Notes: generated from the letters alone by a model not told the origin. Shown: positions 1 through 7,971, counted from the stretch's first letter. The stretch is DNA of 64,000 nt from UBA11574 sp964591175 (GCA_964591175.1 CAZQAF010000002.1:1-64000); one strand, 5' to 3'. Numbers and translations: made by a program.

Positions 1-71
1 TGTCTGAAAAATGCTGTGATGACTGCGTTAAGGCATGCCCGGTGGGCGCCCTGGCGCTAAGAGACATTTAA
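1..71 (+). CDS. C-terminal end of a 4Fe-4S ferredoxin-type protein (partial)
   Basis: The third reading frame is open from the window edge to a TAA at 69-71. It encodes a CxxCxxxCP signature (Cys codons at 15-17, 24-26 and 36-38) followed by VGALALRDI, the usual ending of a bacterial 4Fe-4S ferredoxin domain. The start and the other cluster ligands lie outside the window, so a small ferredoxin cannot be told from the last domain of a larger iron-sulfur protein. It is co-directional with the CooT-like gene at 421. Confidence 0.7.
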   Translation, partial: SEKCCDDCVKACPVGALALRDI

Positions 72-177
72 CATCGCCAAATTGAATGATAAGCTTTTTA
101 AGAAGCTGCCATATGTGAAAATCAGCAAGGAGGCGGTTGAGAACTATATCGAAATGATCATCATGCTGTGGTGAAAC

Positions 178-333
178 ATGGTAAAAAAAGAACAAGGGGA
201 TCATAGCATTGTTCCTGTCGGAACTTCCTCCAAACAAAAGCGTGAAAACTCAGGGTTGATTAAGAGGTTTCTGCGATGGATAAGCAGGGGTGCGGATCAA
301 TCGAATATGGACAGGACATCTTGTCCGACCTGA
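178..333 (+). CDS. Small hypothetical protein, 51 aa
   Basis: An ATG at 178 opens a 51-codon frame ending in TGA at 331-333. The product is basic in the middle (LIKRFLRWISRGADQ) and ends in RTSCPT. I recall similar short proteins with a WI(A/S)RGA core and an SCP-type tail in other sulfate reducers, but this is memory rather than a search. The ribosome-binding site is poor. A second short frame (61-174, same frame, no clear start) precedes it directly, so a decayed longer gene is an alternative. The function is unknown. Confidence 0.45.
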   Translation: MVKKEQGDHSIVPVGTSSKQKRENSGLIKRFLRWISRGADQSNMDRTSCPT

Positions 334-420
334 CGAGCCAGACATTAATATTTGCCAGGTTGGCACAGGTACGGCGTGTGAAGCCGGAGTGGCGGAAACT
401 ATTCTATAGGATAAGGATAT

Positions 421-618
421 GTGTCTAACACGGTGTATATGGATCGGGTAAATGAACCCCTAAAAATCATGAAAGACGTGGCCAGAATTGAGGCCGAAGG
501 CCGAGGCTTTTGGCTGATTGACCTTTTCGGAGAAAAAACATTCATCGAGGGAACCATTCAGACCATCGACCTTGTGGGCGGGCAACTTGTGATGACTGAA
601 ACCCATAAACTCACCTGA
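421..618 (+). CDS. CooT-family nickel-binding-type protein, probably frameshifted at its start
   Basis: The 65-residue frame (GTG at 421) matches the small CooT family: the core VARIEAEGRGFWLIDLFGE and the later IQTIDLVGG resemble the intact CooT at 31146-31334. Family members begin Met-Cys, and that Cys2 is a Ni(II) ligand in characterised CooT. Here an ATG at 419, with AGGA about 7 nt upstream, reads ATG TGT CTA ACA and stops early. Inserting one A after CTA would give MCLNTVYM in frame with the rest. As sequenced, only the GTG start is available and Cys2 is lost. A real frameshift or a one-base assembly error are both possible. It converges on the G3E GTPase gene. Confidence 0.65.
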   Translation: MSNTVYMDRVNEPLKIMKDVARIEAEGRGFWLIDLFGEKTFIEGTIQTIDLVGGQLVMTETHKLT

Positions 619-633
619 TTAGCCAATAGAACC

Positions 634-1980
634 TCAACCGTTCTTACCACGCAAACGGTCATCGAAAAAAGAGTCTATCAAATCTTTTTGCAAATCCTGG
701 CCTATAAAAATGAGAAATCGGTCTTGAACGTTCGGGTTGTTAAATTCAGAAAATTCAAATCGACCCCCTACATATTGAAAAAGCACGGGCTTTCCGGCGC
801 CGGCAAGATCGACGACCCCCTTGATACGGAAAACAGCTGGAGGCATCGACTTTATTCCATCTATAAAAAGTTCCTCGTCCAGAGGTTTCGTAAAAGAAAT
901 CCTATGGCTTGAAAACCCATAGGATTCATGGGAATGGCAAATGTGGCCAGCATTATCAGAATCTTTATCTTTGAGTCCAGCCTCTGTATCTTGAGGATCT
1001 ACGCCATAAATTAAAGCAGGATTAACATCACCATGCGTTGTCAATATAATCGGAGCAGTTGGATGAATATCTCTCAATTTCCGATGAATAGGTATTCGTT
1101 GTCCTTTTGTAACGAGATCTATTTTGTTCAATAACAAGATATCCGCCGCTTTTATCTGATCTCTCGCAACGTCGTAATCTGTCAATGTTTTTTCTATGTT
1201 CATCGCATCAATCATTGTTGTTACGCAATCAAATCGAACCAGATCATCGACTTCTGATATTTCATCTAATAAATTATAGGGGTTGGCCAATCCTGTGGTC
1301 TCTAAAACAATGCAGTCGGGATGAAAGCTTGATAAAATCTGATGGATCGCGTTTTTAAGATTTCCAACCAGCGTGCAGCAAATACACCCCTCGTCGATTT
1401 CGGTCAGGGCATAATCATGATCCAGCAATTTTCCGTCCAGGCCGATTTCGCCAATCTCATTTTGAATCACGGCCACGAACCGATTCAGTTGAACCTGGTA
1501 TTCGATAAAATGCTGTAAAAAACTGGTCTTGCCCGAACCTAAAAATCCCGTCAGTACAATGAGTTGCGGCCGATCATCGATCCCCAGAATTTTTTTATCA
1601 AGGGTTTTATAATCTCTGATTTGATGGGCTTTCCACCAGAGCGCATCTTTATATTCCGACCTGACATGCCTGCCGTTTTCCCAGCTGACGTCTTGTATGA
1701 ATGATACCGTTTTGTTTAGGGTCTTATCGATGATTTTTTTAAAATCGACCTTTCCATAACCCAGAAATAAGGATTCTTCATGGGAATCATCTGACGGATT
1801 TTCCCAATGACAGCCGGTGGCGTCATAGACGATTTCTTTTCCGGGCCAGCGTAAATATCTCATATAAACGGGGGGTTCTTCGAGATTAAAAGAAAATGAG
1901 GCCGCCAAAACTTGATAAAAGGCCAGGGCCGTGTTGTACGAGGGGAAATTTTGATCATACCCCCCCGGCTTGATGAGCTC
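634..1980 (-). CDS. G3E-family (CobW-like) GTPase metallochaperone, 5' end lost in gap
   Basis: This is a P-loop GTPase of the CobW/UreG/HypB group, which inserts or delivers metal ions. Counting from a TTG at 1908 (424 aa), Walker A GFLGSGKT lies at residues 121-128, the metal-binding CxCC (GCICC) at 174-178, and the G4 motif NKID follows. A His-rich stretch (GHICHSHESYG) lies near residue 320, and a CobW C-terminal domain ends the protein. The frame stays open upstream of the TTG to the gap at 1981, so the real start is in or beyond the gap and the N-terminal extension before the GTPase domain exceeds 140 residues. The metal is unknown; the CooT-like neighbour hints at nickel. Confidence 0.8.
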   Translation of the reverse strand, partial: ELIKPGGYDQNFPSYNTALAFYQVLAASFSFNLEEPPVYMRYLRWPGKEIVYDATGCHWENPSDDSHEESLFLGYGKVDFKKIIDKTLNKTVSFIQDVSWENGRHVRSEYKDALWWKAHQIRDYKTLDKKILGIDDRPQLIVLTGFLGSGKTSFLQHFIEYQVQLNRFVAVIQNEIGEIGLDGKLLDHDYALTEIDEGCICCTLVGNLKNAIHQILSSFHPDCIVLETTGLANPYNLLDEISEVDDLVRFDCVTTMIDAMNIEKTLTDYDVARDQIKAADILLLNKIDLVTKGQRIPIHRKLRDIHPTAPIILTTHGDVNPALIYGVDPQDTEAGLKDKDSDNAGHICHSHESYGFSSHRISFTKPLDEELFIDGIKSMPPAVFRIKGVVDLAGAGKPVLFQYVGGRFEFSEFNNPNVQDRFLIFIGQDLQKDLIDSFFDDRLRGKNG

Positions 1981-2080
1981 NNNNNNNNNNNNNNNNNNNN
2001 NNNNNNNNNNNNNNNNNNNNNNNNNNNNNNNNNNNNNNNNNNNNNNNNNNNNNNNNNNNNNNNNNNNNNNNNNNNNNNNN
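1981..2080. other. Assembly gap (100 N)
   Basis: There are exactly 100 N, the conventional placeholder for a gap of unknown length. It removes the 5' end of the G3E GTPase gene. The Tat/metallo-hydrolase gene on the other side ends at 2107 and is not affected. Confidence 0.99.
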
Positions 2081-2106
2081 AACCCGAAAGTTATCGGCGA
2101 AGGAAA

Positions 2107-3282
2107 CTATACCTCGATCCCGAATCCGATTTTATCGCCATTTCCCAGATAGGCCGTATCCTTGGATCGAAAACGGGCCGTACCCCTGACTACCGGGTAA
2201 TTCGCTGCGATGAATTTCTTGGCGCACAGTATGCCGGTGCAATGGTTGCAACCGATCTTCTCGAAACCATATTTCCCGAGGGAAAGCACCAGGTCGTCGT
2301 ATTTGGGATCCCAGTCCTCAAAGGGCGAAATATGCAGCCCGCCGTAAACACCATACAAGTTATCGTTCTCATACTTAATTTCACGGAATGCCGTTTCAGC
2401 GAACTGGATGATGCTCTGGTGGCAGCATCCGGTCACGCTGACCAGCCCCTTGTCCTTGATGTTGAAATAAAGGGACTGTTCACCATAAACCCGGCAGATG
2501 ATCGGTATGGCGAATACAAAAGAAGCGAAACCCGGCACGACCGGATTCAATCCCGGTTTGACCTTGATCAGCTTTCCCTTGTGACCGGCATCCTTGATGT
2601 ATTGCAGCCCTTCGGGATAAAAGCCGTCCGGGATGATCAGGGTAATATTCGGGTCGTACTTGAGCGTCACCGGCAACCCCCAGAAATGGTCAAAGTGCTC
2701 GTGGGAGATAAACAGTGCTTCGATCTCCCGGTTTTTCAACATCCGGTCAATGCCTTCCCTTTTGAAGCATTCATCCGTCCATTTGTAGGACCAGCCGGAG
2801 TCCAGCAGGTACTTATGTTTTTTGCCATCGAGTTCTTCCATCTCGATCAGACAGGCATAGCCGCCGGCATTTTCCGGATGCACCGAAGCCTTTTCGGTAA
2901 CCGCCCAGGCGTCATCGAGTTTGTCCGGCAGCAAATGTTTAATTTTGGCGATACCCTTTTGATACGATCCTTTTCCCAATCCGGAGCCGTCCCCGAAGGG
3001 AGGCCAGTTATAATCATACTGATTCACCAGCAAACCGCCGGCACCCTTGATATCCCCCATCAAACTAGCATTGTCAAACCAACTGGTCTCGGAAATATTG
3101 GTAATCTTGATATTTTTGCAGGCACCGATGTCCGCCAGTTTCCTTTTTACTTTTGGAAAGCGTGCTTTGCGCCACGGAGAATAGGAATAAACCAGCATGG
3201 TGGCCAACGTGCCTCCGACAATGCCCATCGATGCGCCTTTCAGAAAATCGCGACGATTGATATTGCCTTTATTCTCGGACAT
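2107..3282 (-). CDS. Tat-exported metallo-beta-lactamase-fold hydrolase
   Basis: The 391-residue protein begins with a twin-arginine signal (RRDFLK at residues 10-15, then a Gly/Ala/Leu-rich hydrophobic stretch to about 34), so it should be exported folded or membrane-anchored. The metal-binding HxHxDH motif is HEHFDH at 194-199, with further histidines in TGCCHQ, GGLH and NHCTG. This pattern recalls the 7,8-dihydropterin-6-methyl-4-(beta-D-ribofuranosyl)aminobenzene-5'-phosphate synthase-like branch, whose in vivo substrates are mostly unknown. It is the last gene of an operon with the membrane protein at 3327 and the 91-aa protein at 4779, under a sigma-54 promoter. A related cytoplasmic protein is encoded at 8985. 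Confidence 0.85.
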   Translation of the reverse strand: MSENKGNINRRDFLKGASMGIVGGTLATMLVYSYSPWRKARFPKVKRKLADIGACKNIKITNISETSWFDNASLMGDIKGAGGLLVNQYDYNWPPFGDGSGLGKGSYQKGIAKIKHLLPDKLDDAWAVTEKASVHPENAGGYACLIEMEELDGKKHKYLLDSGWSYKWTDECFKREGIDRMLKNREIEALFISHEHFDHFWGLPVTLKYDPNITLIIPDGFYPEGLQYIKDAGHKGKLIKVKPGLNPVVPGFASFVFAIPIICRVYGEQSLYFNIKDKGLVSVTGCCHQSIIQFAETAFREIKYENDNLYGVYGGLHISPFEDWDPKYDDLVLSLGKYGFEKIGCNHCTGILCAKKFIAANYPVVRGTARFRSKDTAYLGNGDKIGFGIEV

Positions 3283-3326
3283 TTTTTCCCCCTTATTTTT
3301 TGAACCTCAAGTCGGTTCGATACCGG

Positions 3327-4742
3327 TTATTTAATAATATTTATTGCGCCGTAAAATACGGGGAGCAATCCGACGGTTATGAAATAAATCGCAACCCCGG
3401 CAACAACGCCGACACCAAGACCCCATCCAAACGTTGGATTCCATCTGATGTCTTGAATCATCGCCTCCTTCATCTCATGATCTTTTGCAATTTCATCCGC
3501 TGTTTTCGCGACCATCTTCCATCCGGGCCAGTTATCCATGAACCAGTGGTGCGCAAGCCAGATATTAATGAGCCAGATGGTGGGTATCATTGGGAACTGT
3601 TGGGGATGCGAGAAGCCTTTTTGTGTGCCCAAGAAAAGATGAGAGGTTTTATAATAGAAAATATAAAGTAAAATGGCTGCGATGATCGTTATAACTGTCC
3701 GGATAACCACATTTACAGGCATGCTGAACTTTTTCGGCCAGTTATTACAATAAAAAGTGATAAACAGCGCCGGAACCAGAAAAAATACCGCCATCTCTCC
3801 GACATGAAGCCATCGCCAATCTGGTGCGAAAGCACGACGGGTTCCCCGGATGGCCGGTCCCCACGTCAGTTCCTGAGCAAAATACAGAAAAAAATGCATG
3901 GCAAACGCAATGACAATGATGCCGAAGAAGGCCACAACCCGGCGAAGTCCGTTTTTCTTGATCAGGTTGAACGGATACCGTTCCCAGATGGTCTCCACCA
4001 ACCAGACCGAGACCGTACAACACATGATCCATGATACATGAAAGTTGCCGGATACGGTATTTGCAAATTTTTCCCAATAAGGTGGCGCAATGGATGTAAA
4101 ATATTGCCAAGGGTAGTATAAAATTCCCATATGCGAATGCATGGTCATGAAATAAATGACAGTACTTAAGAAAAAGGTCATTACCAGGATGCTGACCCCT
4201 TTGCCCGGCTGTTTCAAATCCTGCCAGGGGGCCTCCTCACAGGCCACGATCCATGCCGGGCTTAACCAGGAAGCGAGCGCCGCGAACATGAGACAGGCGA
4301 GCGCCGCATATTCAATAGCAAAAAATTCCGTTACCCCGGGCAGTTTCATCAACTGTCCGGGATTGAAATACGCCAGACCGAGGTTCCCCAAAAGACCCTC
4401 AAAAAAACCCTTGATGAGCACATAAAGCACCCCGACGGAAATTGCCGTGAGCACAGCCCCTTTCAATAGGGGATGTGAGTTCTCCAGCCAGGACCGTTTA
4501 AAAGGCCAGTAATTGAAAAGATAGACCATCCAAATTAAAACGATTAACCACCAGCGTGTATACATATACCCCACATAGGGTGTATACATCCGCATCCATC
4601 CACGGGGATCCTGGAAGATCCACCAGGTGGCGTAGAATATAGCAAGCGTAAATGCCAGGCTTACGATAGCGGGAATCGGGCCTTTCCATCGCTTGACAAG
4701 CTTGCGCTCCTCTAAATAATTTTCCCCGAATCGTTCCATCAT
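3327..4742 (-). CDS. Polytopic inner-membrane protein of unknown function
   Basis: I do not recognise the family. The 471-residue product has about 10-12 hydrophobic segments and is very rich in Trp, Tyr and His between and within them (for example HSHMGILYYPW, FHVSW, HHWFMDNWPGW). The N-terminus and a loop near the C-terminus (KTADEIAKDHEMKEAMIQD) are charged and hydrophilic. It lies 44 bp upstream of the Tat-exported metallo-hydrolase gene in the same operon, which suggests joint work at the membrane, for example transport or electron transfer linked to the exported enzyme; this is inference. The ATG at 4742 follows AAGGAGG. Confidence 0.75.
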   Translation of the reverse strand: MMERFGENYLEERKLVKRWKGPIPAIVSLAFTLAIFYATWWIFQDPRGWMRMYTPYVGYMYTRWWLIVLIWMVYLFNYWPFKRSWLENSHPLLKGAVLTAISVGVLYVLIKGFFEGLLGNLGLAYFNPGQLMKLPGVTEFFAIEYAALACLMFAALASWLSPAWIVACEEAPWQDLKQPGKGVSILVMTFFLSTVIYFMTMHSHMGILYYPWQYFTSIAPPYWEKFANTVSGNFHVSWIMCCTVSVWLVETIWERYPFNLIKKNGLRRVVAFFGIIVIAFAMHFFLYFAQELTWGPAIRGTRRAFAPDWRWLHVGEMAVFFLVPALFITFYCNNWPKKFSMPVNVVIRTVITIIAAILLYIFYYKTSHLFLGTQKGFSHPQQFPMIPTIWLINIWLAHHWFMDNWPGWKMVAKTADEIAKDHEMKEAMIQDIRWNPTFGWGLGVGVVAGVAIYFITVGLLPVFYGAINIIK

Positions 4743-4778
4743 AACCTCCTTATATTGAAGTTATAACGTATTTGTTCT

Positions 4779-5054
4779 TTAATTGTATTTCTGTCCTGTA
4801 TTTTTCAGTGGCACACCACCTCCTTTCTCTTTTTCCTGTTTTGCCAGGTTAACCTCACATGACAGATGACTCATGTCCATTGTACCGGGGTCAATTCCTA
4901 AACGCATTGCTTCCAAAAAAAGCGATTCTTGACGGGGATTTTCTGAATCCTTGTGGTGGTCTTCTTCGATGGGCGAGGGAATTGGAATACATTTCCTGAC
5001 AAAATCAAGGCAATGCTTTGCAGTCACAATGAAAAATTGCTTGCGTGAATACAT
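4779..5054 (-). CDS. Small hypothetical protein, 91 aa, first gene of a sigma-54 operon
   Basis: The 91-aa product has no family I recognise. It starts with a weakly hydrophobic segment (QFFIVTAKHCLDFVRKC) followed by an acidic, hydrophilic region and a Lys/Gly-rich tail. Three things support it as a real gene: the spacing to the membrane-protein gene (36 bp), the shared strand, and a well-formed sigma-54 promoter ending about 35 bp upstream of its ATG. Its ribosome-binding site is weak. Confidence 0.55.
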   Translation of the reverse strand: MYSRKQFFIVTAKHCLDFVRKCIPIPSPIEEDHHKDSENPRQESLFLEAMRLGIDPGTMDMSHLSCEVNLAKQEKEKGGGVPLKNTGQKYN

Positions 5055-5088
5055 AGATACAGTCTCGCTCTTATATGTTTGATTAGAA

Positions 5089-5105
5089 ATGCAAAAGATA
5101 TGCCA
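5089..5105 (-). promoter_or_regulatory. Sigma-54 promoter for the 91-aa/membrane protein/Tat-hydrolase operon
   Basis: On the minus strand, TGGCATATCTTTTGCA carries the -24 GG and -12 GC with exactly 10 bases between them. It matches the TGGCAYR-N4-TTGCW consensus at every position. It lies about 35 bp upstream of the first start codon at 5054. Confidence 0.8.
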
Positions 5106-5321
5106 TGGGGGAATTTTGAGGTGGAATGAAGTGATCCCTTAACAAATCAGCTTATCTCTACCCACCAATAAGCTTTCGAATTCGTACGACAAAGAAATTA
5201 ATGTCGAAATTTTTTACAGGGTGTAAAGGGGATTCGGGTCATTTCTCATTGGGTACATGGGTCTTTCTACTAACTACTCGAGCCCTCGAGGAGCTTTTTC
5301 TAGATCCTTTAAAAGAGCGGA

Positions 5322-5522
5322 ATGGATAATCTTTTTTTTAAATCGGATGCTGTTTGAGTGGCTTAGGGATCGTTAAGAAAGAACAGGCGCATCTCGAAAT
5401 TATATCTATAAAGGAATTTAAGTTAATAGGTTTAATCTGTTGATATTTAATATATAATATTCTGTTCTTTCTTTACGAACCCTTTCCGCGAGTTCATGCG
5501 GTTTAAAAAAAAGATTATCCAT
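5322..5522. repeat. MITE-like foldback element with ~60-bp inverted repeats
   Basis: An outer arm at 5322-5383 and an inner-facing arm at 5462-5522 are imperfect inverted repeats. The outermost 21 bp are identical (ATGGATAATC, a T8 run, AAA) and the innermost 22 bp match at 20 positions, around a 78-bp AT-rich spacer. GAGCG occurs just outside both ends and could be a target-site duplication. There is no ORF. The surrounding 5106-5557 holds no other gene. This is either a non-autonomous mobile element or a large RNA hairpin downstream of the NifU-like gene. Confidence 0.6.
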
Positions 5523-5557
5523 GGAGCGCCTGTTCGGAACACTCCCCTACTCCTCAA

Positions 5558-6004
5558 CTACTTACCTCTTTGATGCCTTCCCTTAATCATAAAATCGTGC
5601 AGCGCCTGTTGAAGTGACTCAGCGGCAAGAAAGGCACAGTGTTCATTTTCTTCCGGAAGTCCTCCCAATTGTTCCAAAATGATCTGTCCTGTGATTTCAG
5701 ACAGCTCATCGGGATCTTTCCCTACGGCCATCTCAGCCGCGTATGATCCGCAAACAACGCTGGGACCACATCCATCTGTTTGAAATGACGCTTTTGTAAC
5801 CCGGCCGTTTTTAAATTTTAGAAAAATCTCAATACTATCGCCACAGGTCCCTTTTATTTTTGCATGGCCGTCAGGATCATCCAAAGTTCCCATAAACAGT
5901 GGTTCACGCCAGCGTTTGTATACGGTTTCTCCAAAAACTTTTTTTGTTTCTTCAAAAATTTGATCTTGGAGCTGCTGAACAAACTTATCCAAATTTTTTT
6001 CCAT
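5558..6004 (-). CDS. NifU/IscU-like iron-sulfur cluster scaffold protein
   Basis: The 148-residue cytoplasmic protein belongs to the NifU N-terminal (IscU) family, on which [2Fe-2S] clusters are assembled and passed to target proteins. The three conserved ligand cysteines are C54 (GTCGDS, with the partner Asp56), C79 (TDGCGPS) and C123 (EEHC-type context ENEHCAF). The frame extends upstream to 6079, but the ATG at 6004 is chosen because GGAGG precedes it by about 11 nt and it begins at the usual family N-terminus. It has its own sigma-54 promoter and lies next to a sigma-54 activator gene, so it is probably an inducible scaffold rather than the housekeeping isc copy. Confidence 0.88.
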   Translation of the reverse strand: MEKNLDKFVQQLQDQIFEETKKVFGETVYKRWREPLFMGTLDDPDGHAKIKGTCGDSIEIFLKFKNGRVTKASFQTDGCGPSVVCGSYAAEMAVGKDPDELSEITGQIILEQLGGLPEENEHCAFLAAESLQQALHDFMIKGRHQRGK

Positions 6005-6172
6005 CTTATAATAGACCTCCGTCCTAAGATGACGCACTGAGATCATAAATCTTTCGTGTGCATTTTTTGATTTTATCATATTACATAAAAAATTTGATCT
6101 CTCCTATCGGATTTGATTTCCCTTGACGGTACGCATAAGCTTCTGATCTGGGATCTTCATCCTCTTTGTTAC

Positions 6173-6188
6173 AGCAAAATATATGCCA
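6173..6188 (-). promoter_or_regulatory. Sigma-54 promoter for the NifU-like gene
   Basis: The minus strand reads TGGCATATATTTTGCT: -24 GG, 10 bases, -12 GC, matching every position of the consensus. The predicted leader to the ATG at 6004 is about 155 nt. No other feature is evident between the gene and the activator gene at 6344 apart from an inverted repeat at 6272-6313. Confidence 0.8.
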
Positions 6189-6271
6189 AACAGACCTATG
6201 CTCTTTGTAAGATATTGTTTATTTTTAATAATTATGAAAGAGGATTTAAGAATTGAACGAGATCATTTTTA

Positions 6272-6313
6272 ATTTGAATTCTCCACTGCTTGCAGCGCAG
6301 AATGAATTCAAAT
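6272..6313 (-). terminator. Inverted repeat after the PAS/sigma-54 activator gene
   Basis: ATTTGAATTC (6272-6281) and GAATTCAAAT (6304-6313) form a perfect 10-bp stem around a 22-nt loop that can itself pair (CTGC/GCAG). On the minus strand it lies 31 bp after the activator's stop and is followed by TTAAAAAT. It is a possible terminator, though the stem is AT-rich. Confidence 0.35.
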
Positions 6314-6343
6314 AAGGAAGTTTCATAAAATCGTTACACGATT

Positions 6344-7759
6344 TTATTGTGGTTTTTTTAGCGGAATACTCCACTTTTTCATATATCGCCACAGAACGGT
6401 TCGGTTCAATCCGATTCGGCGGGATGCCTCGGCTTTATTCCAGGCGCACTCATGGAGAACGTCGATAAGCCTTTCGCGGCTCAGGTCGTCCTGTGATACG
6501 CGCTTGTTTTTCGATATTGAATTCAGTAAGGAGGCTGGATGGTATCCGGTCCGCCGGATTTCCACAGGAAGGTCGAAAATATCGATCTGATCGGCGGTAC
6601 ACAGCACAAATGCGTGCTCGATGGCATTTTCCAACTCGCGTACATTGCCGGGCCAAGCGTAGTCCATGATAACACGCATGGCATTCTGGGTGATATTTTG
6701 GATTTTCGATCCTGTCCTTTGGTTGAAATGACGGATAAAGTGATTGACCAGCAGTGGAATATCCTCTTTTCGCTTTCGCAACGGCGGAAGATGAATGGGA
6801 AATACCTTGAGACGGTAATAAAGATCATCCCGGAAATGTCCCCGGCCGACGAGATCGTAAAGATCCTGTTGGGTTGCGGTGATAATTCGTATATCGATTT
6901 TACGTCTTTTGGATTCTCCAACCCTTTCTATCTCCCGCTCCTGCAGCACACGCAGAAGTTTTACCTGAATAAAGGGGCTGATCTCGCCGATCTCATCCAA
7001 AAATATGGTGCCGCCGCTGGCCTGCTCGAAGCGCCCCGCCCGGTCACGATGAGCTCCTGTAAATGCCCCTTTCACGTGGCCGAACAGTTCACTTTCAAGC
7101 AAAGATTCTGAAAGTGCCGAACAATTAACGATCATCATCGGTTTTCCGGCGCGTTCACTGTGGTGATGAATCGCGCCGGCGACCAGTTCTTTACCGGTAC
7201 CGCTCTCACCCTGAATGAGAACTGCAGCTTCACTGGCGGCCGCAGCTTTAATGGCGATAAACACCTCCTGCATATTTCTGCTTTTTCCAATAATATTATG
7301 AAATTGATATATTTCGCTCAATCGCCGCAGGGCTTCTTCAGCCCGGGTCCGAGCTTTATTCAATTCGGTAAGATCGGTGACGGTTTCCACCGCACCGATG
7401 GTCACATCATCCTCATCCCGCACGACTCTGGCGTTTTTGATCACAGGCACATCATGACCGTTTTTGTGACGCAGGAAACATTCTTTTATTTCAGTGGCGC
7501 CGTGCTTAAATAGGCCGCACTCGCTGATGTTGGTGGGACAGACCCGTCCGAAACAGCGGTTAAAATTCAAAAAGCCGCAAGGCTGTCCCAAAGCCTCATC
7601 CACTCCATAGCCGGTGATGTGCTCCATGGCCTTATTCCAGGAGGAAATCCGTCCTTCGTTATTCAGCGTGAACATTCCTTCGGCCATGGAATCGATGGCC
7701 TGGTTTAAAAAACGGGAATGCCAAATCGAATGCGTCTTCTTTTCCATGTCACCATCCAA
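6344..7759 (-). CDS. PAS-domain sigma-54-dependent transcriptional activator
   Basis: The 471-aa enhancer-binding protein has an N-terminal PAS domain (about 15-130), an AAA+ central domain with Walker A GESGTGKE (184-191), the sigma-54-contacting loop GAFTGA (231-236) and Walker B region FLDEIGE (253-259), and a Fis-type helix-turn-helix at the C-terminus (NKAEASRRIGLNRTVLWRYM). The PAS domain contains five closely spaced cysteines (C61, C69, C74, C81, C94), which suggests redox or Fe-S sensing; this is inference. Sigma-54 promoters face outward on both sides (6173-6188 and 7972-7986), making it their likely regulator. An ATG four codons downstream (7747) is an alternative start. Confidence 0.92.
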   Translation of the reverse strand: MDGDMEKKTHSIWHSRFLNQAIDSMAEGMFTLNNEGRISSWNKAMEHITGYGVDEALGQPCGFLNFNRCFGRVCPTNISECGLFKHGATEIKECFLRHKNGHDVPVIKNARVVRDEDDVTIGAVETVTDLTELNKARTRAEEALRRLSEIYQFHNIIGKSRNMQEVFIAIKAAAASEAAVLIQGESGTGKELVAGAIHHHSERAGKPMMIVNCSALSESLLESELFGHVKGAFTGAHRDRAGRFEQASGGTIFLDEIGEISPFIQVKLLRVLQEREIERVGESKRRKIDIRIITATQQDLYDLVGRGHFRDDLYYRLKVFPIHLPPLRKRKEDIPLLVNHFIRHFNQRTGSKIQNITQNAMRVIMDYAWPGNVRELENAIEHAFVLCTADQIDIFDLPVEIRRTGYHPASLLNSISKNKRVSQDDLSRERLIDVLHECAWNKAEASRRIGLNRTVLWRYMKKWSIPLKKPQ

Positions 7760-7780
7760 AAGAGAGAATTACGCCATGAT

Positions 7781-7820
7781 ATAACGTTACAGAACGTTAC
7801 AGAACGTTACAGAACGTTCT
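7781..7820. repeat. Four tandem 10-bp repeats with AACGTT core
   Basis: The unit AGAACGTTAC occurs at 7791-7800 and 7801-7810, with one-base-different or truncated copies at 7781-7790 and 7811-7820. Each unit carries the palindrome AACGTT, and the period is about one helical turn. It lies 22-61 bp upstream of the activator gene and about 150-190 bp upstream of the plus-strand sigma-54 promoter. It could be an enhancer/autoregulatory binding array or simple replication slippage. Confidence 0.6.
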
Positions 7821-7971
7821 CTTACAATACCTAATGTTTTCTTCTTTGTCAAAGATATGTTTATTGATTTGTGAAACAACTTCCATGCCAAAATCTGCTA
7901 TCCGCATCTTAGTTGTTTTTACAACCGGTTACATAGATAAAATTCATACAAGATAACTGTTAATGCCAAGA

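Noticed and set aside
361..375. A sigma-54-like TGGCACAGGTACGGC upstream of the CooT-like gene
   Set aside because: Spacing fits and the -24 half is good, but the -12 half (CGGC) deviates at both T positions; too weak to call.
1912..3303. A long plus-strand ORF across the first gap and the Tat-hydrolase gene
   Set aside because: It is the antisense shadow of the metallo-hydrolase gene, bridged by Ns that were read as codons.
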